In this document: positions 23,659 through 32,319 of the stretch, one piece after another
Layout: the number at the start of each line of letters is the position of its first letter
Numbering within the stretch: position 1 is the first letter of the stretch
Assembly (NCBI GenBank): GCA_002418835.1
Contig: DIEX01000024.1
Location: 1-64,000 of the forward strand
Length of the DNA: 64,000 nt
Origin: Spirochaetia bacterium UBA5763
Lineage (GTDB): Bacteria > Spirochaetota > UBA4802 > UBA5550
Reading direction: 5' to 3'
The notes under the pieces: generated by a model
Database searches by the model: none
What the model saw: only the letters and a program-made list of their open reading frames with translations
What the model was told of the DNA's origin: nothing
Translations under genes and position numbers: made by a program

Positions 23659-24276
23659 TTACTCTACATCAATAGAAAATTCTTTAATCTCGGAGAGCTT
23701 CGGAAGATCTGAGAGTTTATTAAGCCCGAAATAACGGAGAAATTCGTCAGTGGTGCCATATGCAAGAGGTCTTCCGGGAAGTTCTTTTCTTCCAACCGGT
23801 TTAACAAGGTTTCTTTTCATGAGGTTTGCCACCATCATCCTTGACGAAGCCCCACGCAGTTCATCAATATCAGCAAGAACTATCGGCTGTTTGTAAGCAA
23901 TTATCGCAAGAGTTTCAAGCATCCCTTTAGACAAGCTCTCCCTTTTTCGAAGGCCAAGCGCATGTCTGAGCTGTTCCGAAAAACGGGCGTTTGTTACGAA
24001 CTGATATCCGTTTGAGAGCTCAGCGAGCCGGATACCGCCGTCCCTCTCTTCATATTCATCAACAAGTGAATCTATGATAATTTTGCCCTGAGTAGGATCA
24101 ATCATGAAGTTTTTAACAAAAAAACCGATAGGCACAGGTTCATTGCTCAGAAAAAAGACAGCCTCAAACAAACTCTTGAGATAATGCTCTCTATCCGCCT
24201 CATCCTCGGCAATAACACCGGATTCGTTTTCAAGCTCTTCCTGTTCTACCTGATCCAGATTTTCAGAATCACCCAT
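23659..24276 (-). CDS. scpB: Segregation and condensation protein B
   Basis: 205 residues with the two winged-helix domains of ScpB. Typical segments are LFEAVFFLSNEPV near residue 35, KGMLETLAIIAYKQPI (about 120) and PGRPLAYGTTDEFLRYFGL near 173. It binds ScpA and Smc to form the chromosome condensation complex. It follows scpA after 26 bases. The acidic N-terminal 25 residues are an extension. Confidence 0.95.
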   Translation of the reverse strand: MGDSENLDQVEQEELENESGVIAEDEADREHYLKSLFEAVFFLSNEPVPIGFFVKNFMIDPTQGKIIIDSLVDEYEERDGGIRLAELSNGYQFVTNARFSEQLRHALGLRKRESLSKGMLETLAIIAYKQPIVLADIDELRGASSRMMVANLMKRNLVKPVGRKELPGRPLAYGTTDEFLRYFGLNKLSDLPKLSEIKEFSIDVE

Positions 24277-24302
24277 ACCCTTACCACTATATTATTTATT
24301 AC

Positions 24303-25073
24303 TCAGTTTCCTATATTTTCCAGCGTAAAATTCCGGAGAATTCTTATCTCTCCGAAAACCCTGTGCTGCTGAACTCTTACCATTCTGGTTTTAGACATTT
24401 CGAGCATCGCGAGAAAAGTAGCGATAACTTCCGCTTTTGATGGTTTTGCAGTGAATATTTCAGTAAAAAGAATAGCCTCTTTTTCCTTTAACAGTTCAGT
24501 GATATACTCAATCCTGTCGCTGACCAGTATTTCGTCAAATATTATTTCCCCGGTTTCAACCTCATTAGTTGAGTTTAGAACATTGGAAAACGCCTTCAGC
24601 AGTTCATATAGAGAGACATCAAGGTAATACTCTTCTTCGCCCAACTCGTCCAGAACATTGTGCCTTATAAAGGCGTTGTTCTGTGTTTCATACATATCCT
24701 TCAATTCATCAGTTACTTTCTGATATTTTTTATATTCAAGAAGTTTCTGAATAAGTTCAGGCGGGAGAGGCTGGGTAAAATACTCATCATCAACATCGCC
24801 TGTGGGTATAAGAGCCCGGCTTTTATAATATATAAGCTCTGACGCAAGGAGAATAAAATCTGACGCGAGTTTAACGTCCATCTCCTCCATTAGCTTAAGA
24901 AATTCAATATACTGCTCTGTTATTTTAGAGAGGGATACTTCTGTTATATCGATTTTTGACTTTTTAATAAGTTCCCAGAGAACATCAAGGGGGCCGCTGA
25001 ATTTCTCAATATTAATTATATAACCGGCTTCTTTCTCCTGGTTCTCTGAATTTATAGTAATATTATCAGTCAT
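24303..25073 (-). CDS. scpA: Segregation and condensation protein A (kleisin)
   Basis: 256 residues. The N-terminal kleisin block FSGPLDVLWELIKKSKIDI (about 19-37) replaces the more common PLDLLLHLI. EFLKLMEEMDVKLASDFILLA and the C-terminal winged helix (KAEVIATFLAMLEMSKTRM) are clear. It bridges the Smc heads. It is the first gene of the scpA-scpB-cmk-rpsA-TPR run. Confidence 0.95.
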   Translation of the reverse strand: MTDNITINSENQEKEAGYIINIEKFSGPLDVLWELIKKSKIDITEVSLSKITEQYIEFLKLMEEMDVKLASDFILLASELIYYKSRALIPTGDVDDEYFTQPLPPELIQKLLEYKKYQKVTDELKDMYETQNNAFIRHNVLDELGEEEYYLDVSLYELLKAFSNVLNSTNEVETGEIIFDEILVSDRIEYITELLKEKEAILFTEIFTAKPSKAEVIATFLAMLEMSKTRMVRVQQHRVFGEIRILRNFTLENIGN

Positions 25074-25106
25074 ATTGTATTATTCGCAATAGAGATCGGT
25101 TTAATT

Positions 25107-25135
25107 AAAAAAAATACCCCCTAACATTTAAGGGG
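25107..25135 (-). terminator. Terminator of chemotaxis cluster 1
   Basis: On the minus strand CCCCTTAA pairs with TTAGGGGG (25128-25135 and 25117-25124, one mismatch) around a three-base loop, followed by T run 25114-25107. It lies 43 bases after the cheY stop. Confidence 0.8.
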
Positions 25136-25177
25136 CTTGAGGGTTCTAAAATATATTATAAACAGTTTAAATCCAGA

Positions 25178-25537
25178 TTAAGACAGTGCCTTTTCCGCTG
25201 CTTTCTGAAGTCTTTCAGGGGGGAACGGCTTTACTACGAAATCTTTAACACCGAGTTTAATGGCTTTTGTAAGGAGACTTTCCTGGCCAAGAGCTGTAAC
25301 CATTATAATTCTTGCCGAAGGATCTGCTGAGAGTATTTCCCCCGCTGCCTCAATCCCGTCCTTTTCTCTCATGGTGATGTCCATAGTCACAAGATCAGGT
25401 TTGAGTTTTTTATACAGTTCAACCGCCTCGTTCCCATTCTCGGCTTCGCCGATAATTTCATGTCCGGCCGGTACAAGGGCATCTTTTACAAGGGTTCTCA
25501 TAAATTTCGCATCATCTACAATCAACACTCTTGCCAT
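25178..25537 (-). CDS. cheY: Chemotaxis response regulator CheY
   Basis: 119 residues, a lone receiver domain. Acid pocket D8-D9, phosphoacceptor D53 (VTMDITM), Thr in IMVTALGQE and Lys in VVKPFPPE. There is no output domain. It receives phosphate from CheA and would bind the flagellar switch or another effector. It is last in the cheW-cheA-cheB-cheY operon, 101 bases after cheB. The fused CheC domain of CheA is a plausible phosphatase for it. Confidence 0.93.
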   Translation of the reverse strand: MARVLIVDDAKFMRTLVKDALVPAGHEIIGEAENGNEAVELYKKLKPDLVTMDITMREKDGIEAAGEILSADPSARIIMVTALGQESLLTKAIKLGVKDFVVKPFPPERLQKAAEKALS

Positions 25538-25638
25538 TTTAAAACTCCATAGTATTTTATATAAGTATAGATATCGCCGTGTTATATGTCAATTCATTAT
25601 AAAAATTTTTTTAAAACAGAAAATTATACCCGTAAATA

Positions 25639-26688
25639 TTAAATATGCTTAATGATCTGATCAGTTATAGTGTTCAGACCCACAACTTCGTCAACAGCAC
25701 CTATCTCTACAGCCACCCTGTTCATCCCGTATACGACAGATGTCTCTTCATTCTGGGCTATTGTATGCCCCCCGGTTTTCCTTATCTTCATGAGCCCGTC
25801 GGCACCGTCTCTCCCCATACCTGTCATAATTACCCCCACTGACCTTCCACCGGCATATTCAGCCACGGAATTAAAAAGAACATCAATCGAAGGCATATGG
25901 CCCGAGACTTTCTCAGCCTTGAAAATTTTTATTTTATACCTGTCCCCTTTTTTTACAAGAGCCATATGGGAGTGCCCTGGTGCGACATATCCGTGCCCCG
26001 GCAGTACATCATCGCCATCCTCCGCCTCTTTAACAGAAAGATTAGAGCTGTCATTAAGTCTCTTTGAAAATGCGGTGGTAAAACCCTCCGGCATATGCTG
26101 AACAACAAGGACAGGGGAGGGAAACTTTTCAGGGAATTTCTTAAAGACATTTATAAGAGCAGAGGGCCCACCTGTGGATGTGCCTATTGCCACAACCTTT
26201 TCCGAAGTTGACTTCATCGTCCCTTTAAAGGGAACCCGGGACATATCCATCTGCTGTATTGGTGAAAGCTGACTTACATTCAGCCCTGAATTATGAACAG
26301 ACCTGATTTTTTTTACAAGCAGATCGCCGATCTCTTCAATTGTCATGGAGAGAAGAGATGACGGTTTAGGTACAAAATCCACCGCACCCAGTTCAAGAGC
26401 TTTGAATGTCGCATCAGCGCCATGCTGCGTAAGGACGCTCATCATGATTACAGGCTTCGGTTTGCTCCCCATTATATGCTTAAGTGCCGCAAGCCCGTCG
26501 AGAATCGGCATCTCGATATCCATTGTTATTACGTCAGGGTCCAGTTCCTGGTTTCTGAAAATGGCTGTTTTGCCGTTATTGGCAGTTCCAACAACAGTGA
26601 TATCACTCTCCTTCTCAAGTATATCAGCTATGATCTTCCTTACAAGAGAAGAGTCATCAACAACCAGAACTTTAATCTTTTCAGACAT
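25639..26688 (-). CDS. cheB: Chemotaxis methylesterase CheB (full length)
   Basis: 349 residues. The N-terminal receiver has D57 as phosphoacceptor (VITMDIEMP). The linker covers about 130-163. The catalytic domain has S171 (AIGTSTGG), H198 (VVQHMPEG) and D294 (TGMGRDG). It removes receptor methyl groups when phosphorylated by CheA and gives adaptation. It overlaps the cheA stop by eight bases. It is one of three CheB-type genes here, and its operon has no cheR. Confidence 0.96.
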   Translation of the reverse strand: MSEKIKVLVVDDSSLVRKIIADILEKESDITVVGTANNGKTAIFRNQELDPDVITMDIEMPILDGLAALKHIMGSKPKPVIMMSVLTQHGADATFKALELGAVDFVPKPSSLLSMTIEEIGDLLVKKIRSVHNSGLNVSQLSPIQQMDMSRVPFKGTMKSTSEKVVAIGTSTGGPSALINVFKKFPEKFPSPVLVVQHMPEGFTTAFSKRLNDSSNLSVKEAEDGDDVLPGHGYVAPGHSHMALVKKGDRYKIKIFKAEKVSGHMPSIDVLFNSVAEYAGGRSVGVIMTGMGRDGADGLMKIRKTGGHTIAQNEETSVVYGMNRVAVEIGAVDEVVGLNTITDQIIKHI

Positions 26689-29600
26689 TGCTCTTAAATC
26701 CTTTTACCAGGAGTTTAAGTGATTCTGTTTCAGGAAGAATCATAAGACTCCCCATAACCTGATCATTTTCAAAATAAAAGGCTGTTTCCATAACAATTGC
26801 GTAATCATGTTCTATGTTATGCATTACCAGCACTGAATCTATTACAGACTGCAGAAAATCATGCACAAAGATAGGTACATTAGGCTTAACTACCATGTTT
26901 GATTTTTCAGCATAAACATTCAGAATTGAGGCGCCTATTATATTGGTAAGTTCCTTAAGTGCAGAGACTCCGTCTTCACTGAGTTCCTTTGTCGATTTTG
27001 TACTGAAACCATACAGCATATCAACGAGTTCGAACCCGACGCTCTCGGTAAGCAGAAGAAGAAGTGTACCATTTATTTCACCTTCAATACCCAGCATGAC
27101 CCCGATATACGGCTCATTCAGTCCGCCGAGAAACTCCGGTATCTTTTCAACAGGAGTGAGCCTTACCTCCGGGATAGAGAGATCAATCCTTTTGGAAAGA
27201 ATCTTTGAGATCGCTTCGGCAGCATTAGCTGCTCCCATATTTGAAATAAGGCTGAATTCATTCAGTTCATCCTTGTCAATATTCAGCTCTGTCTGTATAT
27301 GAGAATCCGGTTTACCCTGACTAATAGCACTGTCAATATTCTGCTTCAGTTCCTCCCTGAACTCGGTCAAAGCACCTTTCACTTTCTCCTCAAGTTCCGC
27401 ATCGGCCGGTTCCGCTGCGAGTTCAGCTACTGCGTCAACAGCTGCCGTAATCTCATGTTCTTTTTTTACAGAGGGAATTTCAGGTTCAGCCGGAGTTTCT
27501 GCTGTTTTATCAGAGAACATTTCTTCATCAGCCCCGGATTTTTCAGAAGCGCCGGGCTCCTGAACTTGCACTTCGTCTTCATCGAAAAGAAACACGTCGG
27601 AGATATAGTTCGGTTTACCCTTTGCTTCAGCAGGCGTTTCAGTGAGTGTGATTTGGTCAGACAGAGAAAGGTCTTCACCTCTGCTGATGTAATCAGCTTC
27701 AGCGCTGGAGATCACCTTTTCCTCTTCTTCAAGCTCCTCGTAATCACCGGCATCAACCATACGGGACTTGATCACCTTCTCTCTCTCCTCCTGGGAGAGC
27801 TTCTCCTGTTGAGTAATAACCTTATTGATCATGGCCTGAATATCAAGAATGAGGCATATACTTCCATCACCAAGAATTGATGCACCCGCAAGACCTTCAA
27901 CTGTGGTATAGTTCTGCTCCAGTGATTTGATAACAATCTCCATCTTGCCTTCAAGGAAATCGACGATAAGCCCTATCTTTCTGCTTCCGTAACCGACAAC
28001 AACAACCGGTATCTTTTCTGTACTTCTCAGTGCTGTTTTAATACCGATGAACTCGTTAAGGCGGAGAAGGGAGAGTATCTCACCCCTGAGATTGATCACC
28101 TCATGTCCCTCAATTGTTGCTATATCAGTCTGCGAAATTTTAATTGTTTCAATAACGTCAGAGAGAGGTATCGCGTAGACTTCACGCCGGACTTTAACCA
28201 TTATAGCCGGTATGATTGCCAGAGTAAGCGGGAATGTTAGTATGAAGCGTGTCCCCATACCTTTTTCTGTTTCGATACTTACAGTGCCATTCAGTTCATT
28301 CACAATTTCTTTAACGACATTCATCCCCACACCGCGGCCTGAAATATCGGTAATTATCTTTGCAGTTGAAAAACCGGGGATGAAGATAAAATTATATATA
28401 TCCATATCATCCATGTTGGCAAGGATTTCCGGAGTGGAGAGTTTCTTTTCAACTACCTTGGCTTTAATCGCCTCAGGATCGAGGCCCCGTCCGTCATCAC
28501 TTATCTCAACAAATATCTGGTTTCCACCCTGGTATGCATTCAGAGTAATTGTTGCGGTCTCCAGCTTGCCGAGACGAGCCCTCTCTTCAGTAGACTCTAT
28601 CCCGTGGTCAACTGCATTCCTGATCAGGTGCAGAAGAGGTTCACCTATAACATCTATAACTTTTTTATCAAGTTCTGTATCTTCACCTTTAACTACAAGC
28701 TCGACATTTTTATTATGCTCTTTCGCGAGATCACGCACCAGCCTGTTAAACCTGCTGAACACCTGGCCTATAGGAACCATCCTGGTCTTCATTATACCTG
28801 TCTGAAGGTCCTTGGCTATCCTTGACATCTGTTCCATCCGGTTTTTGAACTCGGTTATGACAGATTTATTTCCGGAGTATTTTCTAAGCTCTTCATAAAG
28901 CCTGTAAAAACCTGAGTTCGCTATTACAAGCTCACCAACATTATTAAGCAGCAGATCAAGCTTATCAATAGACACCTTGACAGTTTTAAGCATAGGGGTT
29001 TTACGCCTGTCATGATCAACAGGGGAATCCGATCTGCGACGCTCAAAAATATTAACATCCGGATCATCCGCTTCATCCGGGGAGTCATCGGGTTCTTCAT
29101 CATAAGCAAAATCTTCTTTTGTATTCACGTTATTATTTACAGTTTCCTGTTTCAGCGGTTTTTCATTTTCAGAAAGTTCAACTGCCAGGGGTGAACCTAT
29201 CTTAAGAAGCTCACGTCCATCTTTCATAACTGTTGATATTCTTCTCAGTTCTATCTTCTCTATCTGATCAATATCACACCCTTTATAAATCTGGTTAAGC
29301 GTTGAATCACTTGTGTAGATTATCTTGAAAGTATTTACCGTTTCATCTGCGCTCAACTCTTCCAATGCAGGAATGATCTTAATCACATCACCGGTTCTTT
29401 CAAGATTAGTAGAGATGAGCTGACTTTTCACCCACTTCATCTGGGCGGATTCTTCAATTGTTATCGTAATCTCAAGGCACTCACGGCCCTGGGCAATGGC
29501 TTCCCGTATACTGCCGCTCTCCGCAGAATTAAATGAAGTTTTAACCACAGCTTTTACCGGTGACGGTTTCTGTTTTAAATCCGCTTTACCCGCGGAGTTA

Positions 29601-29998
29601 TTACCAATCCTGGAATTTTCATTAACCTGATTAATTCTTTCCTGAAGGGGCTTGAGATTCTGCTGAGGTTCAACGCCTGAAGCAACCAGTTCTATTACCT
29701 CGCTTATAACATCAAAGCATTTGAAGATAACATCAACAACTTCAGAAGTGACGGAGTTTGTCTTGTCCCGGATCCCCTGCAGAAGGTTTTCCATTCTGTG
29801 GGCAAGATCACTCAGATCATTCAGCCCCACAAAAGCAGCTGAACTTTTAAGAGAATGTGCTGCCCTGAAAATATTATTTATTATTTCTTCATCTTCAGGA
29901 TTCCTTTCCAGAACCAGCAGATTTTTATTAAGTTCCTGAAGCAGTTCATCTGCTTCTTCAAGAAAAATATCCTGATACTCACCCAGAGAAAATGACAT
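26681..29998 (-). CDS. cheA: CheA histidine kinase with fused C-terminal CheC-like phosphatase domain
   Basis: 1105 residues. P1 (1-110) has phosphoacceptor His48 in AAHSLKSSAAF. A P2-like CheY/CheB-binding domain covers about 165-255. An acidic linker is followed by P3 dimerisation (about 335-395), P4 kinase (about 395-590) with LIRNAVDHG, DDGRGLD and SGRGVGMN boxes, and P5 CheW-like (about 592-730). Then comes an acidic linker of 170 residues and a CheC/CheX-type domain (905-1105). The second CheC active-site motif is intact (KELTN, E1016 and N1019). In the first (LISNMGAANA) the Glu is replaced by Leu917, leaving N920. The fusion would place a CheY-P phosphatase on the kinase. It follows cheW by 19 bases. 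The frame is continuous with no sign of a sequencing artefact. Confidence 0.93.
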   Translation of the reverse strand: MSFSLGEYQDIFLEEADELLQELNKNLLVLERNPEDEEIINNIFRAAHSLKSSAAFVGLNDLSDLAHRMENLLQGIRDKTNSVTSEVVDVIFKCFDVISEVIELVASGVEPQQNLKPLQERINQVNENSRIGNNSAGKADLKQKPSPVKAVVKTSFNSAESGSIREAIAQGRECLEITITIEESAQMKWVKSQLISTNLERTGDVIKIIPALEELSADETVNTFKIIYTSDSTLNQIYKGCDIDQIEKIELRRISTVMKDGRELLKIGSPLAVELSENEKPLKQETVNNNVNTKEDFAYDEEPDDSPDEADDPDVNIFERRRSDSPVDHDRRKTPMLKTVKVSIDKLDLLLNNVGELVIANSGFYRLYEELRKYSGNKSVITEFKNRMEQMSRIAKDLQTGIMKTRMVPIGQVFSRFNRLVRDLAKEHNKNVELVVKGEDTELDKKVIDVIGEPLLHLIRNAVDHGIESTEERARLGKLETATITLNAYQGGNQIFVEISDDGRGLDPEAIKAKVVEKKLSTPEILANMDDMDIYNFIFIPGFSTAKIITDISGRGVGMNVVKEIVNELNGTVSIETEKGMGTRFILTFPLTLAIIPAIMVKVRREVYAIPLSDVIETIKISQTDIATIEGHEVINLRGEILSLLRLNEFIGIKTALRSTEKIPVVVVGYGSRKIGLIVDFLEGKMEIVIKSLEQNYTTVEGLAGASILGDGSICLILDIQAMINKVITQQEKLSQEEREKVIKSRMVDAGDYEELEEEEKVISSAEADYISRGEDLSLSDQITLTETPAEAKGKPNYISDVFLFDEDEVQVQEPGASEKSGADEEMFSDKTAETPAEPEIPSVKKEHEITAAVDAVAELAAEPADAELEEKVKGALTEFREELKQNIDSAISQGKPDSHIQTELNIDKDELNEFSLISNMGAANAAEAISKILSKRIDLSIPEVRLTPVEKIPEFLGGLNEPYIGVMLGIEGEINGTLLLLLTESVGFELVDMLYGFSTKSTKELSEDGVSALKELTNIIGASILNVYAEKSNMVVKPNVPIFVHDFLQSVIDSVLVMHNIEHDYAIVMETAFYFENDQVMGSLMILPETESLKLLVKGFKSNV

Positions 29999-30017
29999 AT
30001 CTCACTGCTCCATTGTT

Positions 30018-30581
30018 TTAATTATCGCCACTATATAACGCGCCTGATGTTTCCATAGCTTTTTTTCTATCAGCCTCTTCAAGAAACATTGAAAGTGACA
30101 TATTAAGAATAACTATAAGCCTGTCTTTAAGACGGCCTATACCTGTTATAAAATCTTCTGAGACACCTGTAATTAGTTCTGAAGGAGGATCAACATTTGT
30201 AAAAGGTATTCTGACAACCTGGTAAACATTATCCACAAGAAGACCCACCTGTTTGCCCCCTGTTTCAACCACAATAATCCGCGTTAAGTCTGTTATATCA
30301 CCTTTTGGGAAACCGAACCTGATTCTTACATCAACAACAGGTATGACATTACCGCGAAGATTGATAACACCTTTGATAAAGTCGGGGGTATTGGGGAGCC
30401 TTGTTATATCAGGATATCTTAAAATTTCATGAACTCTGAGTATATCAACTCCATACTCAACCTCATCAAGCATAAAGCTCACAAGCTGTATTACTTCACT
30501 GTCAACATTTTCATCTACAGCTGATGAGCCGTTATCTTTATTAGCGCTTTTTACTTTCTGAATAATTTTATTCACATCCAT
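30018..30581 (-). CDS. cheW: Chemotaxis coupling protein CheW
   Basis: 187 residues. A polar N-terminal extension (1-30) precedes a complete CheW domain with YGVDILRVHEILRYPDITRL, TPDFIKGVINLRGNVIPVVD and TRIIVVE segments. It links receptors to CheA. First gene of cluster 1, with a 357-base spacer upstream. A second, partial CheW gene at the window end belongs to cluster 2 and differs in sequence. Confidence 0.94.
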   Translation of the reverse strand: MDVNKIIQKVKSANKDNGSSAVDENVDSEVIQLVSFMLDEVEYGVDILRVHEILRYPDITRLPNTPDFIKGVINLRGNVIPVVDVRIRFGFPKGDITDLTRIIVVETGGKQVGLLVDNVYQVVRIPFTNVDPPSELITGVSEDFITGIGRLKDRLIVILNMSLSMFLEEADRKKAMETSGALYSGDN

Positions 30582-30789
30582 ACGGGTTTCCCTTTATAAC
30601 CTTTTCAAAGATTATTATGTATTATAATATATACAAGTATTACTGATAAAGCAAATCTCATTTCTTAAGAATAAAAACTAAAAACCGATAAAAATAATAA
30701 ATTTAACGATATAAATACTGTCTACGAATAAATAGCAAAAAACATCAATAATTCAATTAAAATATGAAGACATTTTAACTTTTTCAAGA
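30582..30789. other. AT-rich intergenic spacer upstream of cheW
   Basis: A very AT-rich stretch, which should hold the cluster 1 promoter on the minus strand. I cannot fix a single convincing -35/-10 pair among the many TATAAT-like words (for example around 30618-30640). Confidence 0.4.
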
Positions 30790-30935
30790 TAATTCAGGAA
30801 TTATTAAATATCCCCGGATTAGAGGCATAGGGAGAGATTTTAATCCCGCACATACGTTCACGAATAAAGCAGAAGGGAGTTTTACGCACAGGGAAGACGG
30901 CAATACAGCAGGTTGCCGGGATCAGGAAGAATAAT
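30790..30935 (-). ncRNA. Candidate structured RNA downstream of zapA (6S-like position)
   Basis: A GC-richer island about 145 bases long between zapA and the AT-rich spacer. On the minus strand ATCCCGG (near 30920) can pair with CCGGGGAT (near 30815), closing the whole element, and CGGCAA/TTGCCG (about 30898-30918) makes an inner hairpin. In several bacterial groups 6S RNA lies next to zapA. I could not match the 6S central-bubble consensus, so this is only a candidate. The 68-codon frame across it (30794-31000) is out of frame with zapA and is not supported. Confidence 0.25.
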
Positions 30936-30938
30936 ACA

Positions 30939-31265
30939 TTAAAAACGTCCGGCTCCCCCGCCAGCACCTGAAAATATATCTCCGATAAGACCTTCATCAA
31001 GGAGCGAAATAATCTCCCTGGCTTTATCTTCTATCGCCCCTTCTATACCAGTATTTATCTTTTTCATCTGAAAGTATTCATCAGCAATATTAAGAGAAAC
31101 AAGTATTGCCACCTGGAGAGAGTTCGCTCCAGAGATATTACGGCTCACCTCATCCACTTTTTCATTCACGTAGTCAGCGAGCTGCATTATATAGTCAGGA
31201 GATGCATCGCCCTTTATATTATAACTCTGGCCAAGGATATTTACTCTTACTTTATTCGATTCCAT
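30939..31265 (-). CDS. zapA: Cell division protein ZapA
   Basis: 108 residues. The N-terminal ZapA fold VRVNILGQSYNIKGDASPDY (about 6-25) is followed by the long dimerisation helix (LADYVNEKVDEVSR through AILVSLNIADEYFQMKK). The C-terminus is glycine-rich (GAGGGAGRF). It cross-links FtsZ filaments at the division ring. It follows the coiled-coil gene upstream by 14 bases, which supports pairing the two as ZapA and a ZapB-like partner. Confidence 0.88.
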   Translation of the reverse strand: MESNKVRVNILGQSYNIKGDASPDYIMQLADYVNEKVDEVSRNISGANSLQVAILVSLNIADEYFQMKKINTGIEGAIEDKAREIISLLDEGLIGDIFSGAGGGAGRF

Positions 31266-31279
31266 AACTATCCTGCTGT

Positions 31280-32062
31280 TTATTTTACATCATCGTCTTC
31301 AATAATGATTATTTCATCATCATCCGCAGATTCCGCTTTAACCTTATCAGCATTTTCAGGCTCATCAGGCATATCAAAATCCTCATCATTAATAATGATT
31401 TCATCATCATGTACATCCTCTATGACAATCTCATCCTCATCATCAAGAAGTATTATCTCATCTTCATCATTGGGCATCTCAACTGTGTCAGCTGCGGCTT
31501 TGCGGCCTGATTCAGGTGAAATTTCATCCTCGTCATCAATAATTATAATTTCATCGTCGTCTCTTGATACGGATGGAGAAGGCTGAACGTTTTCAACTTT
31601 AAGATCATCGTCCGCTTTTTCAGCTTCGATTTTATCTTCAATAACAATATTTTCATTATCAGATTCGATGAACAGATCTTTTTCATCATCCTTCACTGCC
31701 GGCGGCTCATGAAATTCTATATCTGAACGCGAAGAGGATGGTGTACCGGAATAGAGATTCCCCGGTATACTTCCGCCCTGAAGCCCGTCAAGTTTGCCGA
31801 GAAGGCTTATAATTTTCTTTTCAAGGGTGTCTTCTTTATCCTGGAGGTCTTTAAGTTCTTTTGTAGCAAGAGCAAGCTCCCTTCTGACCTTTTCTATCTC
31901 CTGCTCTTTCTCTTCAAGAGTAAGTTTAACATCCTCAACTTCACCTTTTAAAACTTCATTTTCATTTTCAAGTTTGGAATTTTCTGTGCGCAAATCCCCT
32001 ATAAGATGAAGGGCTTTTATTACCCTGTTTTCCAGTTCTTCAAGCTGCTGCATTGTTATCAT
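31280..32062 (-). CDS. Coiled-coil protein with acidic C-terminal repeats (ZapB-like position)
   Basis: 260 residues. Residues 3-95 form a continuous coiled coil (MQQLEELENRVIKALHLIGD onward, heptads of L/I/V). The C-terminal half is extremely acidic and carries four repeats of a D/E-D-E-I-I-I-I-D/E-D-E-D type: 168-181, 199-212, 219-229 and 247-258. Small coiled-coil genes just upstream of zapA are often annotated zapB, so the N-terminal part may play that role at the division ring. The acidic repeat half is unlike ZapB and could be a binding or condensate-forming tail. There is no signal peptide. Confidence 0.7.
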   Translation of the reverse strand: MITMQQLEELENRVIKALHLIGDLRTENSKLENENEVLKGEVEDVKLTLEEKEQEIEKVRRELALATKELKDLQDKEDTLEKKIISLLGKLDGLQGGSIPGNLYSGTPSSSRSDIEFHEPPAVKDDEKDLFIESDNENIVIEDKIEAEKADDDLKVENVQPSPSVSRDDDEIIIIDDEDEISPESGRKAAADTVEMPNDEDEIILLDDEDEIVIEDVHDDEIIINDEDFDMPDEPENADKVKAESADDDEIIIIEDDDVK

Positions 32063-32319
32063 ATTATAACCTCCCGGTGTCCCTTCAATATCCGCAATAT
32101 GTATAAAGAGAGCCTGTTAACTCTATCGACAAAATTTCTTCAGGAATTAACAACTCGTTTAGAATTATTAATCAGACTTTACAAAACTGCCTGAAATAAT
32201 GCTGAAAATCAGTAAAAAGATTATCCCCGAACAGGAATGGATAAATAGTATAAAATTCTACTAACTATAATATAACCAACAGGAAAGATACGTCAAGTAT
32301 TATGAATTAACATTAAATA

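Noticed and set aside
30794..31000. 68-codon minus-strand frame overlapping the zapA end
   Set aside because: Out of frame with zapA, no ribosome site, and composition is unlike neighbouring genes; the segment is better read as a structured RNA candidate.
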